DNA from: Dactylorhiza incarnata
Lineage: Eukaryota > Streptophyta > Magnoliopsida > Asparagales > Orchidaceae
Assembly (NCBI GenBank): GCA_033032865.1
Contig: JAWHQI010000013.1
Location: forward strand, 992,001 to 1,056,000
Direction of reading: 5' to 3'
DNA: 64,000 bases
Every line of letters starts with the position of its first letter. The first letter of the stretch is position 1. Made by a program: the position numbers and the translations under genes. Shown one piece after another: positions 44,940 through 55,045 of the stretch. Under the pieces are notes generated by a model. It saw nothing but the letters and a program-made list of their open reading frames with translations. It made no database searches and was not told the origin of the DNA.

Positions 44940-46634
44940 TGATGAGTCCTGATCATATACACTTTTATGGACTCATCTGGGCCGTTTTTCTAGTCATTTC
45001 ACCGCACTTTAGCCCTGTAATAGTTCATATTGATCAATCCATGCTAGGTGCACATCTAGGCCCACTTTGGTGTGATTTTCGTGCTTATTATCATTAGTAG
45101 TATTCATGTGCTGTCAAGTGCCACTTTCAGTGGCTAGATTTGTGGTTGTGCCTGGAATAGGAGTCGTGCGAGTGTTCCCGGTGCAATTCTGCACAGGAAC
45201 ACTGCGCACGATCACCGGTTCTATTGCGCACGACCACTGGTCGTGCGCCACTGATCGTGTGCACTTGACCCTTTTTTATGAGTTCTGTTTGGTGCAGTGC
45301 GCACGACCATCAATGCCAGCGCGCACGACCACCGGTCGTGCGCCACTGCTCGTGCGCATTTGCCATTAAATTTCCGAGTTCTGTTTGCTGTAGTGCGCAC
45401 GACCATCAACTACAGTGCGCACGACCACCGGTCGTGCGCCACTGGTCGTGCGAACATTTTATTTTATAATTTCTGTCTTTGCAGGCTCCGTCCAGGCAGA
45501 GCGCACGATCACAGGATTCCAGTGCGCACGACCACTGGTCGTGCGCCAATGACCGTGCGCACTGTTTATTCCAGCGCCTATAAAATCCGCTGCTCGCGAT
45601 TTAGGTCGGATCCATCGTCTTCTTCCGCCGTTTTCCGCCCGGTTCCGTCCAGATTCGCCCCTCCACCGTCGCCCACCATATGGAGGTGCTCCGGGCTTGC
45701 TCTTCACGCCAATCTTGAGCCGGAGTTTCCTCTCGGCCGCCTCCTTCATCCAAGAGCTTCAAAGGTAGACCTAACCGCCATTACCATCAAGCAAGAGGAA
45801 GTTTGCAACCTCTACCGGATCGTGACACGAAGAAGACGGGTCCATTGGAGAGTCGTGACAGCTCTCTCTACCCCGGACGTAGTTGCGGACCGAGCTTGGA
45901 CGCGGATTGACAACCCGGCGATTCCAACCGTGAATCTACAATGAGCCTTCGGATTCGGTCGATTTCTTGCTCTGTTCTTCTCTTATTGATGTCTATGTAG
46001 TTAGATCTAACATTATGATGAAGCGTGCTTGATTATTAGCATTTATACTTGATTATGTCTATGTGATTTGAGTATTCTTGCTTATTATTTTGAGGTGTGC
46101 CTTGTGGTTTGGATTGTTGGTTGTCGTGTGCCGCACTAGCAATTTCTAGTGGCGTGCTTGTCGAAGAGGTGCTTGCGACCCTCACTCCGCTAGCCTACTC
46201 GTCCATCCGCCTACCGAAGCGTGGCATCGCGGCCCGTACTCCATCCCGCCTAACGAAGCAGCGCGCTCAAGGCCTGCATAGTTCGATCCGCTTGCCTACT
46301 CGTCCATCCGCCCTTACGAAGTAGCGCGTTCAAGGCCTACGTAGTCTTCCATCCCGCCGAGCGAAGCTTTGCATAGCGGCATTGCATAGGAGTAGTTATA
46401 GCATTTTCTCTTTGTTTTCCACAAAACCAAAACCCCCGTTTCCGCATCCATCCGCTCTTAAGGATTTCAATCTCAAGTCCTTCCTCGAAACCTAACTCCA
46501 CCTTACTGTGTTCCTCAAGAGACCGACACTCGGGGATTACTCCTCGTTTTATATTACTTGAACGATCGGTACACTGCCATTTCGTGTCGCAGTCGAGCTA
46601 CCGCCTATAGCGGTGTGTGAGATTTGCGCCATCA
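44940..46634 (+). repeat. B2 LTR1
   Basis: TGATGAGTCC...GCGCCATCA, 1695 bp. 45205-45560 holds an array of inverted repeats with arms such as GCGCACGACCA / TGGTCGTGCGC (11 bases around one) and GCGCACGACC / GGTCGTGCGC around ACC. The TATA box CTATAAAAT is at 45578-45586. Confidence 0.94.
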
Positions 46635-46640
46635 AGTTTT

Positions 46641-46658
46641 TGGCGCCGTTGCCGGGGA
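46641..46658 (+). promoter_or_regulatory. B2 primer-binding site
   Basis: TGGCGCCGTTGCCGGGGA, tRNA-Asp type, six bases after LTR1. Confidence 0.94.
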
Positions 46659-46888
46659 ACACAGTCGTGTGAGTTTTCTTGAGAGGGAGAGCCGAGAGAT
46701 AGTAGTTCTTCCAGTGTGTATAGCCGCTTTATTATTTTTGTTTGCCTTTTAATTATCTTTTGTTTGTTTTTATTTCTTCATCCCCTATTTTAAAGTTTTA
46801 GGCAAGTTTTATTCAAGGAGTTTTTCTAGTTGTGTAGATTTCCTTGCAAAGAATTTCAGTTTCTTTTTATCTGCTTTGAATTTTGAAA

Positions 46889-48088
46889 ATGTCGTCATGG
46901 GATATTTCACCTAGCTTTAATGACAAGATGGTTTATTATTTGGACCAAATGAATGAGTTAAATGCTAGGCAGTGTAGGAACATTGTTTGCTTGTTGTGTC
47001 GAGGAGAGGGTCATGAATTGAAGGACTGTCCGCGCCTTTTCAATCCTGACCGCCGCTCCTCCACTCATGACGACATTGTCCCTATCACTCATTCTTTACC
47101 CATGGAGGCAATTGTGCCCTCTACCCCTGAGCTTGTCTCGTGCACGGACTCCTCACTCCCTCTGTGTGGCTTCACTCCTAGTGATGATGATCACTCATCT
47201 GTTAGCCAACAAGGAGAGGAATGGGAGCTCCTAGATGCACCTGAGTATGATGAGGAAAGTATTCTTTCCATCGGGGAGGCTTTAGCAGATCTTTTTGCGG
47301 AGGAACCGAATATTTTTGTCCCTCCAGTTTCTTTGCAAAATTTTTCTACACATATTCTTTATGATCCTATCGAAGTAAAGGAGCTGGGTGATGCTTCTGA
47401 CTCGGAGGGTGCTCCAAAGTGGGATGAGGATGTCATTTTCCTTGAGGGGGAGAATGAATACTTTGAACACGATGATGCACCCCGGTGGGATGAGGAGGAT
47501 ACTCTCTCTGATAAGGAGGTTTGCACTTCTTCATGGGACGAGGAGGTCCAAATCACCACTGAGGCTCCTGAGTTCTCAAGTCCCCCTTGCTATGATATTT
47601 ACGATGATGATAGTGATCTACCCTTAGATCCTGCTGGGAGTGAGACCGGGACCACTCCCCCGATTGATTTTTATTTAAGTCATTCCTCTTCTTTATTTCT
47701 TGATCCCCCTTCTTTTTCTGAGCCTGTGCAGGTTGAATCTTCACAGGTATCCCAGGAGGACTTGGAGCTTTTTGCTCAAGTCAATGGTGAGAGCATCCTC
47801 TCATGCGAGGAGGTTTATTCTCCCTCCGTAGAGGAAGCTCCACTCATTGCCTTCTCCTCCTGCAGACCTGCTGCAGACGATACCTTGCTGGGCAAGGATA
47901 GTTTTGGTAAGATGAGTGAGGACCAGGCCTCCTCCTCTTCTTACTTTCTTTTCCCTCTACCTGTGAGGAGCAGGTATCTATATTTAGGTAGAGGGGTGAC
48001 TGCTCTGTCTCCGTATCGGTACCCGCTACCGATGCGCATATTAGAACAGTTACCTGTGCACTTTTCTTTTCATAGGCCTATAAGCTAG
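46889..48088 (+). CDS. B2 zinc-knuckle acidic protein (399 aa), intact
   Basis: ATG at 46889 (MSSWDISPSFNDKMVYYLDQ). A perfect CCHC knuckle is at C34-C37-H42-C47 (CLLCRGEGHELKDC), the nucleic-acid-binding module of retroviral nucleocapsids. The rest is strongly acidic and probably disordered: SPEL-type blocks, EEWELLDAPEYDEESIL, then repeated Trp-acid motifs (KWDED, RWDEEDTLSD, SWDEEVQ), GSETGTTPPIDFY, and the C-terminus SPYRYPLPMRILEQLPVHF. No protease, RT or integrase motif. It is the only ORF in the internal region and is much larger than a knuckle fragment needs to be. Closely related to the broken copy in B1, and it shares its knuckle-to-LPVHF plan with the protein of N. A Gag-derived accessory protein is my best guess; function unproven. 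Confidence 0.82.
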   Translation: MSSWDISPSFNDKMVYYLDQMNELNARQCRNIVCLLCRGEGHELKDCPRLFNPDRRSSTHDDIVPITHSLPMEAIVPSTPELVSCTDSSLPLCGFTPSDDDHSSVSQQGEEWELLDAPEYDEESILSIGEALADLFAEEPNIFVPPVSLQNFSTHILYDPIEVKELGDASDSEGAPKWDEDVIFLEGENEYFEHDDAPRWDEEDTLSDKEVCTSSWDEEVQITTEAPEFSSPPCYDIYDDDSDLPLDPAGSETGTTPPIDFYLSHSSSLFLDPPSFSEPVQVESSQVSQEDLELFAQVNGESILSCEEVYSPSVEEAPLIAFSSCRPAADDTLLGKDSFGKMSEDQASSSSYFLFPLPVRSRYLYLGRGVTALSPYRYPLPMRILEQLPVHFSFHRPIS

Positions 48089-49822
48089 AACTGTACAAAA
48101 TCTGAATAAGTCGTGCTGGGATGACAATAACTCCAGTAGTTATCTTACTTTTCATGCATTTTATTTTATGCAATCCTGTTTAGTTAGCTGTAGTATTTTA
48201 GTTTATCTTTTTCTGTTTCTTTTGTTTTTGCGGAGCTGACCCCTGCAGGTACTTCTTCTGGATGGCGGATGCTGCAGCTTAGTCGTGGTTTAAACGCCAA
48301 TCTTCTGGTGTGCTCATTGCTGAGCACTGGGTACTCTCTTTCCCTAGCTTTTTCTGATTATCATGTCATATATTCTGTGGATTGTTTAGTTTAAGTCTGG
48401 GGGAGAGCAGTTTTTGCACCCACTCACGTGCACTCATGCATAGCATGCCAGAAGTATTTTAGTTTCAGTTTTATTATTTGTTCATTTTCATTGCACACCA
48501 CAGCACCCACTTGAGCGCGTACTCATCTGTATGCAAGCTCTGTAGCGAATTTAATTCTTCTGCTTATTTGGGAAAGTCTAGGTGATGGCTTAGGACTATG
48601 TAGCAGAGTAAAATGTTGACTCTAGTAGTGCTCCTAGTCGAGTGCTCGGTTGCATAGAAATTCGTGTAGATTAGACTTCTTTTTATACTATGGTTTTATA
48701 TTTTTCTCTATTAGTGTAAATGTTGTTTACTCTACTCAAATGGTGAATCCGGTGTGAATCAAATGGTAGCGTAGGGATGTGTGTAAACGATCGCTAGACT
48801 CGTATTGCTTGAGTCGGGAGAAAGGAGAATCTTTCTCGGTGGCTAGAACTTCCCCAAGCGATTCTTGAAGCATGGGTATACGGTTAGTCAATTGTGTGAA
48901 TGTGATATAGGCCATCATTTTGGCCCGGTTGAGCCTTTGTGCCTATTCTTACCGCTATATCCTCGCTAGCCCAGTTGTGCCTACCCCATTCTTTTGGTTC
49001 AGCCCCACTATTGTTCACCAAAGCCTAAACTCCAATCCTAGCGCACACCCAAAAAGCAAGCATTTTGTTTAAATTTCAAATTGGTGGTGTTGATTGTGGT
49101 AGTACATTGTGAAAATGTGGTTGTGCATCTTTGAAAATTTGCTGAAATTGTTAAAGAAAGAAAAAGAAAAGAAGAAAAAGATTTGAAAAGAAAAAGAAGA
49201 ATGAAAAGTTTAATTGAAAAAAAATCTGTTTGAGATTTATGTTTGGGAGTAGGCGGTGCACGCACCCATGCTGTTAAGTCCAAGTCTGGGGGTGTTGTGT
49301 ACCCGCATGTTTGTGTGGTGAATGAGGATAGTTTCCTGCATTAGCTCATTTGGGTTTAGTGCTTTAGCCGTCGTTTTTATCTTTGTTTTTCCTCACCTAA
49401 ACCCAAGCCCCATTTAAAACCTAAAGTCCTATTGATTCACGCATTTGAGTCAAACCAGTACCGTGGAGAGAATGTGACCGGGCAAGCCTATGGTCACCGA
49501 CACCGATGGATTTCAGTGGAGTTTTTCCCGCATCCCGATCTTGGGCAATGCTCGTCTCAGCGTTTAGTTTACTTTCTCCGTATGCATGACCGAACGATTC
49601 ACCGCTGTTCACCATTTTGAGTAGTTGTAATATGCTTTTACTCTTTTAGAAATATATAAACTGTTTATATAATCAGAAATCTTCTCTACTATTCTTCTTA
49701 TGCACGTGAGCATGCGACTTCGCATGGTACTCTGTATTGTAGTTTTAAGCCATCTACTGTTCTTTCCTAGTTCGCTTAGAATTTGTTTGCTCGGGACGCG
49801 CAAACAGTTAAGTCTGGGGGTG
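48089..49822 (+). other. B2 3' non-coding region with three PPT-like motifs
   Basis: Begins with GTCGTGCTGGGATGAC (about 48109), reminiscent of the Athila post-pol region. AAGTCTGGGGG occurs at about 48394, 49280 and 49811, the last being the PPT before LTR2. A purine block AAAGAAAAAGAAAAG lies near 49155. Same order and spacing as B1. Confidence 0.7.
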
Positions 49823-51517
49823 TGATGAGTCCTGATCATATACACTTTTATGGACTCATCTGGGCCGTTTTTCTAGTCATTTCACCGCACTTTAGCCCTG
49901 TTATAGTTCATATTGATCAATCCATGCTAGGTGCACATCTAGGCCCACTTTGGTGTGATTTTCGTGCTTATTATCATTAGTAGTATTCATGTGCTGTCAA
50001 GTGCCACTTTCAGTGGCTAGATTTGTGGTTGTGCCTGGAATAGGAGTCGTGCGAGTGTTCCCGGTGCAATTCTGCACAGGAACACTGCGCACGATCACCG
50101 GTTCTATTGCGCACGACCACTGGTCGTGCGCCACTGATCGTGTGCACTTGACCCTTTTTTATGAGTTCTGTTTGGTGCAGTGCGCACGACCATCAATGCC
50201 AGCGCGCACGACCACCGGTCGTGCGCCACTGCTCGTGCGCATTTGCCATTAAATTTCCGAGTTCTGTTTGCTGTAGTGCGCACGACCATCAACTACAGTG
50301 CGCACGACCACCGGTCGTGCGGCACTGGTCGTGCGAACATTTTATTTTATAATTTCTGTCTTTGCAGGCTCCGTCCAGGCAGAGCGCACGATCACATGAT
50401 TCCAGTGCGCACGACCACTGGTCGTGCGCCAATGACCGTGCGCACTGTTTATTCCAGCGCCTATAAAATCCGCTGCTCGCGATTTAGGTCGGATCCATCG
50501 TCTTCTTCCGCCGTTTTCCGCCCGGTTCCGTCCAGATTCGCCCCTCCACCGTCGCCCACCATATGGAGGTGCTCCGGGCTTGCTCTTCACGCCAATCTTG
50601 AGCCGGAGTTTCCTCTCGGCCGCCTCCTTCATCCATGAGCTTCAAAGGTAGACCTAGCCGCCATTACCATCAAGCAAGAGGAAGTTTGCAACCTCTACCG
50701 GATCGTGACACGAAGAAGACGGGTCCATTGGAGAGTCGTGACAGCTCTCTCTACCCCGGACGTAGTTGCGGACCGAGCTTGGACGCGGATTGACAACCCG
50801 GCGATTCCAACCGTGAATCTACAACGAGCCTTCAGATTCGGTCGATTTCTTGCTCTGTTCTTCTCTTATTGATGTCTATGTAGTTAGATCTAACATTATG
50901 ATGAAGCGTGCTTGATTATTAGCATTTATACTTGATTATGTCTATGTGATTTGAGTATTCTTGCTTATTATTTTGAGGTGTGCCTTGTGGTTTGGATTGT
51001 TGGTTGTCGTGTGCCGCACTAGCAATTGCTAGTGGCGTGCTTGTCGAAGAGGTGCTTGCGACCCTCACTCCGCTAGCCTACTCGTCCATCCGCCTACCGA
51101 AGCGTGGCATCGCGGCCCGTACTCCATCCCGCCTAACGAAGCAGCGCGCTCAAGGCCTGCATAGTTCGATCCGCTTGCCTACTCGTCCATCCGCCCTTAC
51201 GAAGTAGCGCGTTCAAGGCCTACGTAGTCTTCCATCCCGCCGAGCGAAGCTTTGCATAGCGGCATTGCATAGGAGTAGTTATAGCATTTTCTCTTTGTTT
51301 TCCACAAAACCAAAACCCCCGTTTCCGCATCCATCCGCTCTTAAGGACTTCAATCTCAAGTCCTTCCTCGAAACCTAACTCCACCTTACTGTGTTCCTCA
51401 AGAGACCGACACTCGGGGATTACTCCTCATTTTATATTACTTGAACGATCGGTACACTGCCGTTTCGTGTCGCAGTCGAGCTACCGCCTATAGCGGTGTG
51501 TGAGATTTGCGCCATCA
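49823..51517 (+). repeat. B2 LTR2
   Basis: 1695 bp, same length as LTR1 and differing at about a dozen sites by eye. Palindrome array 50088-50445; TATA box CTATAAAAT near 50461. Confidence 0.94.
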
Positions 51518-51540
51518 AGTTTTTGGCGCCGTTGCCGGGG
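51518..51540 (+). other. Orphan PBS between LTR2 and LTR3
   Basis: A 23-base remnant made only of AGTTT followed by TGGCGCCGTTGCCGGGG. It joins LTR3 directly at ATGAGTCC, so the first two bases (TG) of LTR3 are missing. This is a complete internal region collapsed to its primer site. Confidence 0.93.
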
Positions 51541-53219
51541 ATGAGTCCTGATCATATACACTTTTATGGACTCATCTGGGCCATTTTTCTAGTCATTTCA
51601 CCGCACTTTAGCCCTGTTATAGTTCATATTGATCAATCCATGCTAGGTGCACATCTAGGCCCACTTTGGTGTGATTTTCGTGCTTATTATCATTAGTTGT
51701 ATTCATGTGCTGTCAAGTGCCACTTTCAGTGGCTAGATTTGTGGTTGTGCCTGGAATAGGAGTCGTGCGAGTGTTCCCGGTGCAATTCTGCACAGGAACA
51801 CTGCGCACGATCACCGGTTCTATTGCGCACGACCACTGGTCGTGCGCCACTGATCGTGTGCACTTGACCCTTTTTTATGAGTTCTGTTTGGTGCAGTGCG
51901 CACGACCATCAATGCCAGCGCGCACGACCACCGGTCGTGCGCCACTGCTCGTGCGCATTTGCCATTAAATTTCCGAGTTCTGTTTGCTGTAGTGCGCACG
52001 ACCATCAACTACAGTGCGCACGACCACCGGTCGTGCGCCACTGGTCGTGCGAACATTTTATTTTATAATTTCTGTCTTTGCAGGCTCCGTCCAGGCAGAG
52101 CGCACGATCACAGGATTCCAGTGCGCACGACCACTGGTCGTGCGCCAATGACCGTGCGCATGTTTATTCCAGCGCCTATAAAATCCGCTGCTCGCGATTT
52201 AGGTCGGATCCATCGTCTTCTTCCGCCGTTTTCCGCCCGGTTCCGTCCAGATTCGCCCCTCCACCGTCGCCCACCATATGGAGGTGCTCCGGGCTTGCTC
52301 TTCACGCCAATCTTGAGCCGGAGTTTCCTCTCGGCCACCTCCTTCATCCAAGAGCTTCAAAGGTAGACCTAGCCGCCATTACCATCAAGCAAGAGGAAGT
52401 TTGCAACCTCTACCGGATCGTGACACGAAGAAGACGGGTCCATTGGAGAGTCGTGACAGCTCTCTCTACCCCGGACGTAGTTGCGGACCGAGCTTGGACG
52501 CGGATTGACAACCCGGCGATTCCAACCGTGAATCTACAACGAGCCTTCGGATTCGGTCGATTTCTTGCTCTGTTCTTCTCTTATTGATGTCTATGTAGTT
52601 AGATCTAACATTATGATGAAGCGTGCTTGATTATTAGCATTTATACTTGATTATGTCTATGTGATTTGAGTATTCTTGCTTATTATTTTGAGGTGTGCCT
52701 TGTGGTTTGGATTGTTGGTTGTCGTGTGCCGCACTAGCAATTGCTAGTAGTGTTCTTGTCGAAGAGGTGCTTGCGACCCTCACTCCGCTAGCCTACTCAT
52801 CCATCCGCCTACCGAAGCGTGGCATCGCGACCCGTACTCCATCCCGCCTAACGAAGCAGCGCGCTCAAGGCCTGCATAGTTCGATCCGCTTGCCTACTCG
52901 TCCATCCGCCCTTACGAAGTAGCGCGTTCAAGGCCTATGTAGTCTTCCATCCCGCCGAGCAAAGCTTTGCATAGGAGTAGTTATAGCATTTTCTCTTTGT
53001 TTTCCACAAAACCAAAACCTCCATTTCCGCATCCATCCGCTCTTAAGGACTTCAATCTCAAGTCCTTCCTCGAAACCTAACTCCACCTTACTGTGTTCCT
53101 CAAGAGACCGACACTCGGGGATTACTCCTCGTTTTATATTACTTGAACGATCGGTACACTGCCGTTTCGTGTCGCAGTCGAGCTACCGCCTATAGCGGTG
53201 TGTGAGATTTGCGCCATCA
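51541..53219 (+). repeat. B2 LTR3
   Basis: 1679 bp, lacking the initial TG, with a short deletion near 52965 relative to LTR1 and LTR2. Ends GCGCCATCA, followed by the GCGCG target duplication, after which the A polyprotein resumes. Confidence 0.93.
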
Positions 53220-53224
53220 GCGCG

Positions 53225-55045
53225 CTCCTACTTCTAATATTCCGTATCCATCGAAATTTAAAAATGAAAGCGCCGAAAAAAATTATAAAAAGTTTTTAGA
53301 TGTTTTAAAACAAATCCATATTAATGTTCCTTTCTGCGAGGCTATCTCACAAATGCCTAAATATGCGAAATATCTTAAGGAGTTGCTCTCCAATAAAAAA
53401 AAGTTAGAAGATATTTCGCATATTTCTTTAAACGCAGAATGCTCCGCGGTTGTACTCAACAAATTGCCGAAAAAAGCAAATGACCCGGGACGATTTTCCA
53501 TCCCATGTCTTTTTGGCAATTCGTTAGTAAAACACGCCTTAGCGGATCTTGGAGCAAGCATCAACCTTATGCCATTTTCTTTGTTCAAAAAGTTAGGTCT
53601 AGGAAATCCAAGGCCCACTCGAATGAGTATCCAATTAGCGGATCGTTCTTTAAAATATCCGATAGGAATAGTGGAGGACGTGCTCGTCAAGGTTGACAAA
53701 TTCATCTTCCCGGTGGATTTTGTCATTCTTGACATCGAAGAGGATGCCGAAGTACCCCTCATACTCGGCCGGCCCTTCCTTGCCACCTCCCGCGCTATTA
53801 TCGACGTAAGTAACGGAAAGCTCCTCCTACGGGTTGGAGACGATGAAGTTACTTTCGGCATAAATTCCTCGATGCGGAACACGCTAGAAAATGACGATTC
53901 ATGTTTTTACTTAGAAGAGTGTTGTGAGTTCGATTCATCCCTCGAGTTAGTTTCATCGGCGAATAGTGATTCCGAGCCCGTAGAGCTCTTTTGCGATGAA
54001 GAAGAAGTCTCTCACCCCACACCACCCGAACCATTATTTTTAGAAAAATTAAAAATCAAGACTTCTTATGAAGAACCACCCGAATTAGAGTTGAAACAAC
54101 TCCCCCCTCACCTTAAATACTTGTTTTTGGAAAAAGAGTCTAAGCTACCCGTCATCATTTCATCCGATCTTAGCAACTCAGAAATTTCTGAGTTGACTAT
54201 AGTCTTAAGAAAGCACCGCCACGCAATTGCGTGGCAATTATCGGACATTAAGGGTATAAACCCATCTTTCTGCACTCATAAAATATTTCTCGAAGATAAT
54301 TCCCGAAATTCAGTCCAGCCTCAACGACGACTAAACCCTAACATGAAAGAAGTCGTTAAGGCCGAAGTTATAAAACTTCTGGATGCGGGAATCATCTACC
54401 CGATATCGGACAGTACTTGGGTTAGCCCAGTACAAGTCGTGCCAAAGAAAGGTGGTGTTACGGTAGTTGCGAACGAAAATAACGAATTGATCCCAACCCG
54501 TACTGTTACGGGTTGGCGGATGTGCATCGACTATCGGAAATTAAATGATGCCACCCGTAAGGATCATTTCCCTCTACCATTTATCGACCAAATTTTAGAA
54601 CGCCTTTCGGGTCACTCCTACTACTGTTTCCTCGATGGTTTGTCGGGATACTTCCAAATTCCGATTTCGTCCGACGACCAAGAGAAAACCACTTTCACTT
54701 GTCCCTTTGGCACCTTCGCTTATCGAAGGATGCCATTCGGTCTTTGTAACGCGCCAGCTACATTCCAAAGATGTATGCTGGCAATTTTTGACGAGTTAGT
54801 GGAGGAGGTGATGGAAGTATTTATGGACGATTTTTCCGTATACGGGAGTTCTTTTGAAAATTGTTTAAAAAATCTCGAGTGCGTGTTGCAGCGATGTGAG
54901 GAAACAAATTTAGCGCTTAATTGGGAAAAATGCCATTTTATGGTCAAGGAAGGACTAGTCCTTGGCCATAAAATTTTGGGCAAGGGGATCGAGGTCGATA
55001 GGGCCAAGATTGAAGTAATTGAAAAACTCCCCCTCCCACAAACGT
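53225..55045 (+). pseudogene. A Pol part 1: protease and reverse transcriptase
   Basis: The frame continues that of Gag beyond the B2 insertion. The protease motif ALADLGASINLMPFSLFKK is near 53535-53590 (catalytic Asp in DLGAS), followed by PLILGRPFLATSRAIIDV. RT: ILDAGIIYPISDS-type block near 54380, VSPVQVVPKKGG, WRMCIDYRKLNDATRKDHFP, LDGLSGYFQIPI, PFGTFAYRRMPFGLCNAPAT, and the catalytic FMDDFSVYG near 54820-54845, typical of Athila. The frame is lost near 55033-55036, in a C-rich stretch, by what looks like a single missing base; RNase H and integrase follow in the next frame. Otherwise all catalytic motifs are intact. Confidence 0.92.

Larger units (their letters stand above)
44940..53219 (+). 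mobile_element. Element B2: non-autonomous Athila-type element with three LTRs, TSD GCGCG
   Basis: One pair of GCGCG (44935-44939 and 53220-53224) flanks the whole block. Layout: LTR1 (44940-46634), internal region with an intact zinc-knuckle ORF (46635-49822), LTR2 (49823-51517), a 23-base remnant containing only the PBS (51518-51540), LTR3 (51541-53219). The LTRs are about 99 percent alike by eye. The first two LTRs plus internal region make a normal 6.58-kb B element; the third LTR is a second element reduced to its PBS. No pol. Confidence 0.94.

Noticed and set aside
44940..45097. Apparent C-terminal extension of A Gag into the B2 LTR
   Set aside because: It is chance read-through across the insertion junction; the same peptide recurs wherever this LTR starts (49823, 51541).
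45106..45944. Open frames in B2 LTRs rich in HDHxxAxARP-type words (repeated at 49989-50638 and 51705-52587)
   Set aside because: They are translations of the palindrome arrays and U5, repeated in all LTR copies, with no start context or domain.
53283..53882. 199-codon open frame antisense to A protease
   Set aside because: Shadow of the protease coding strand; no motif, no promoter, and not conserved as an independent gene.
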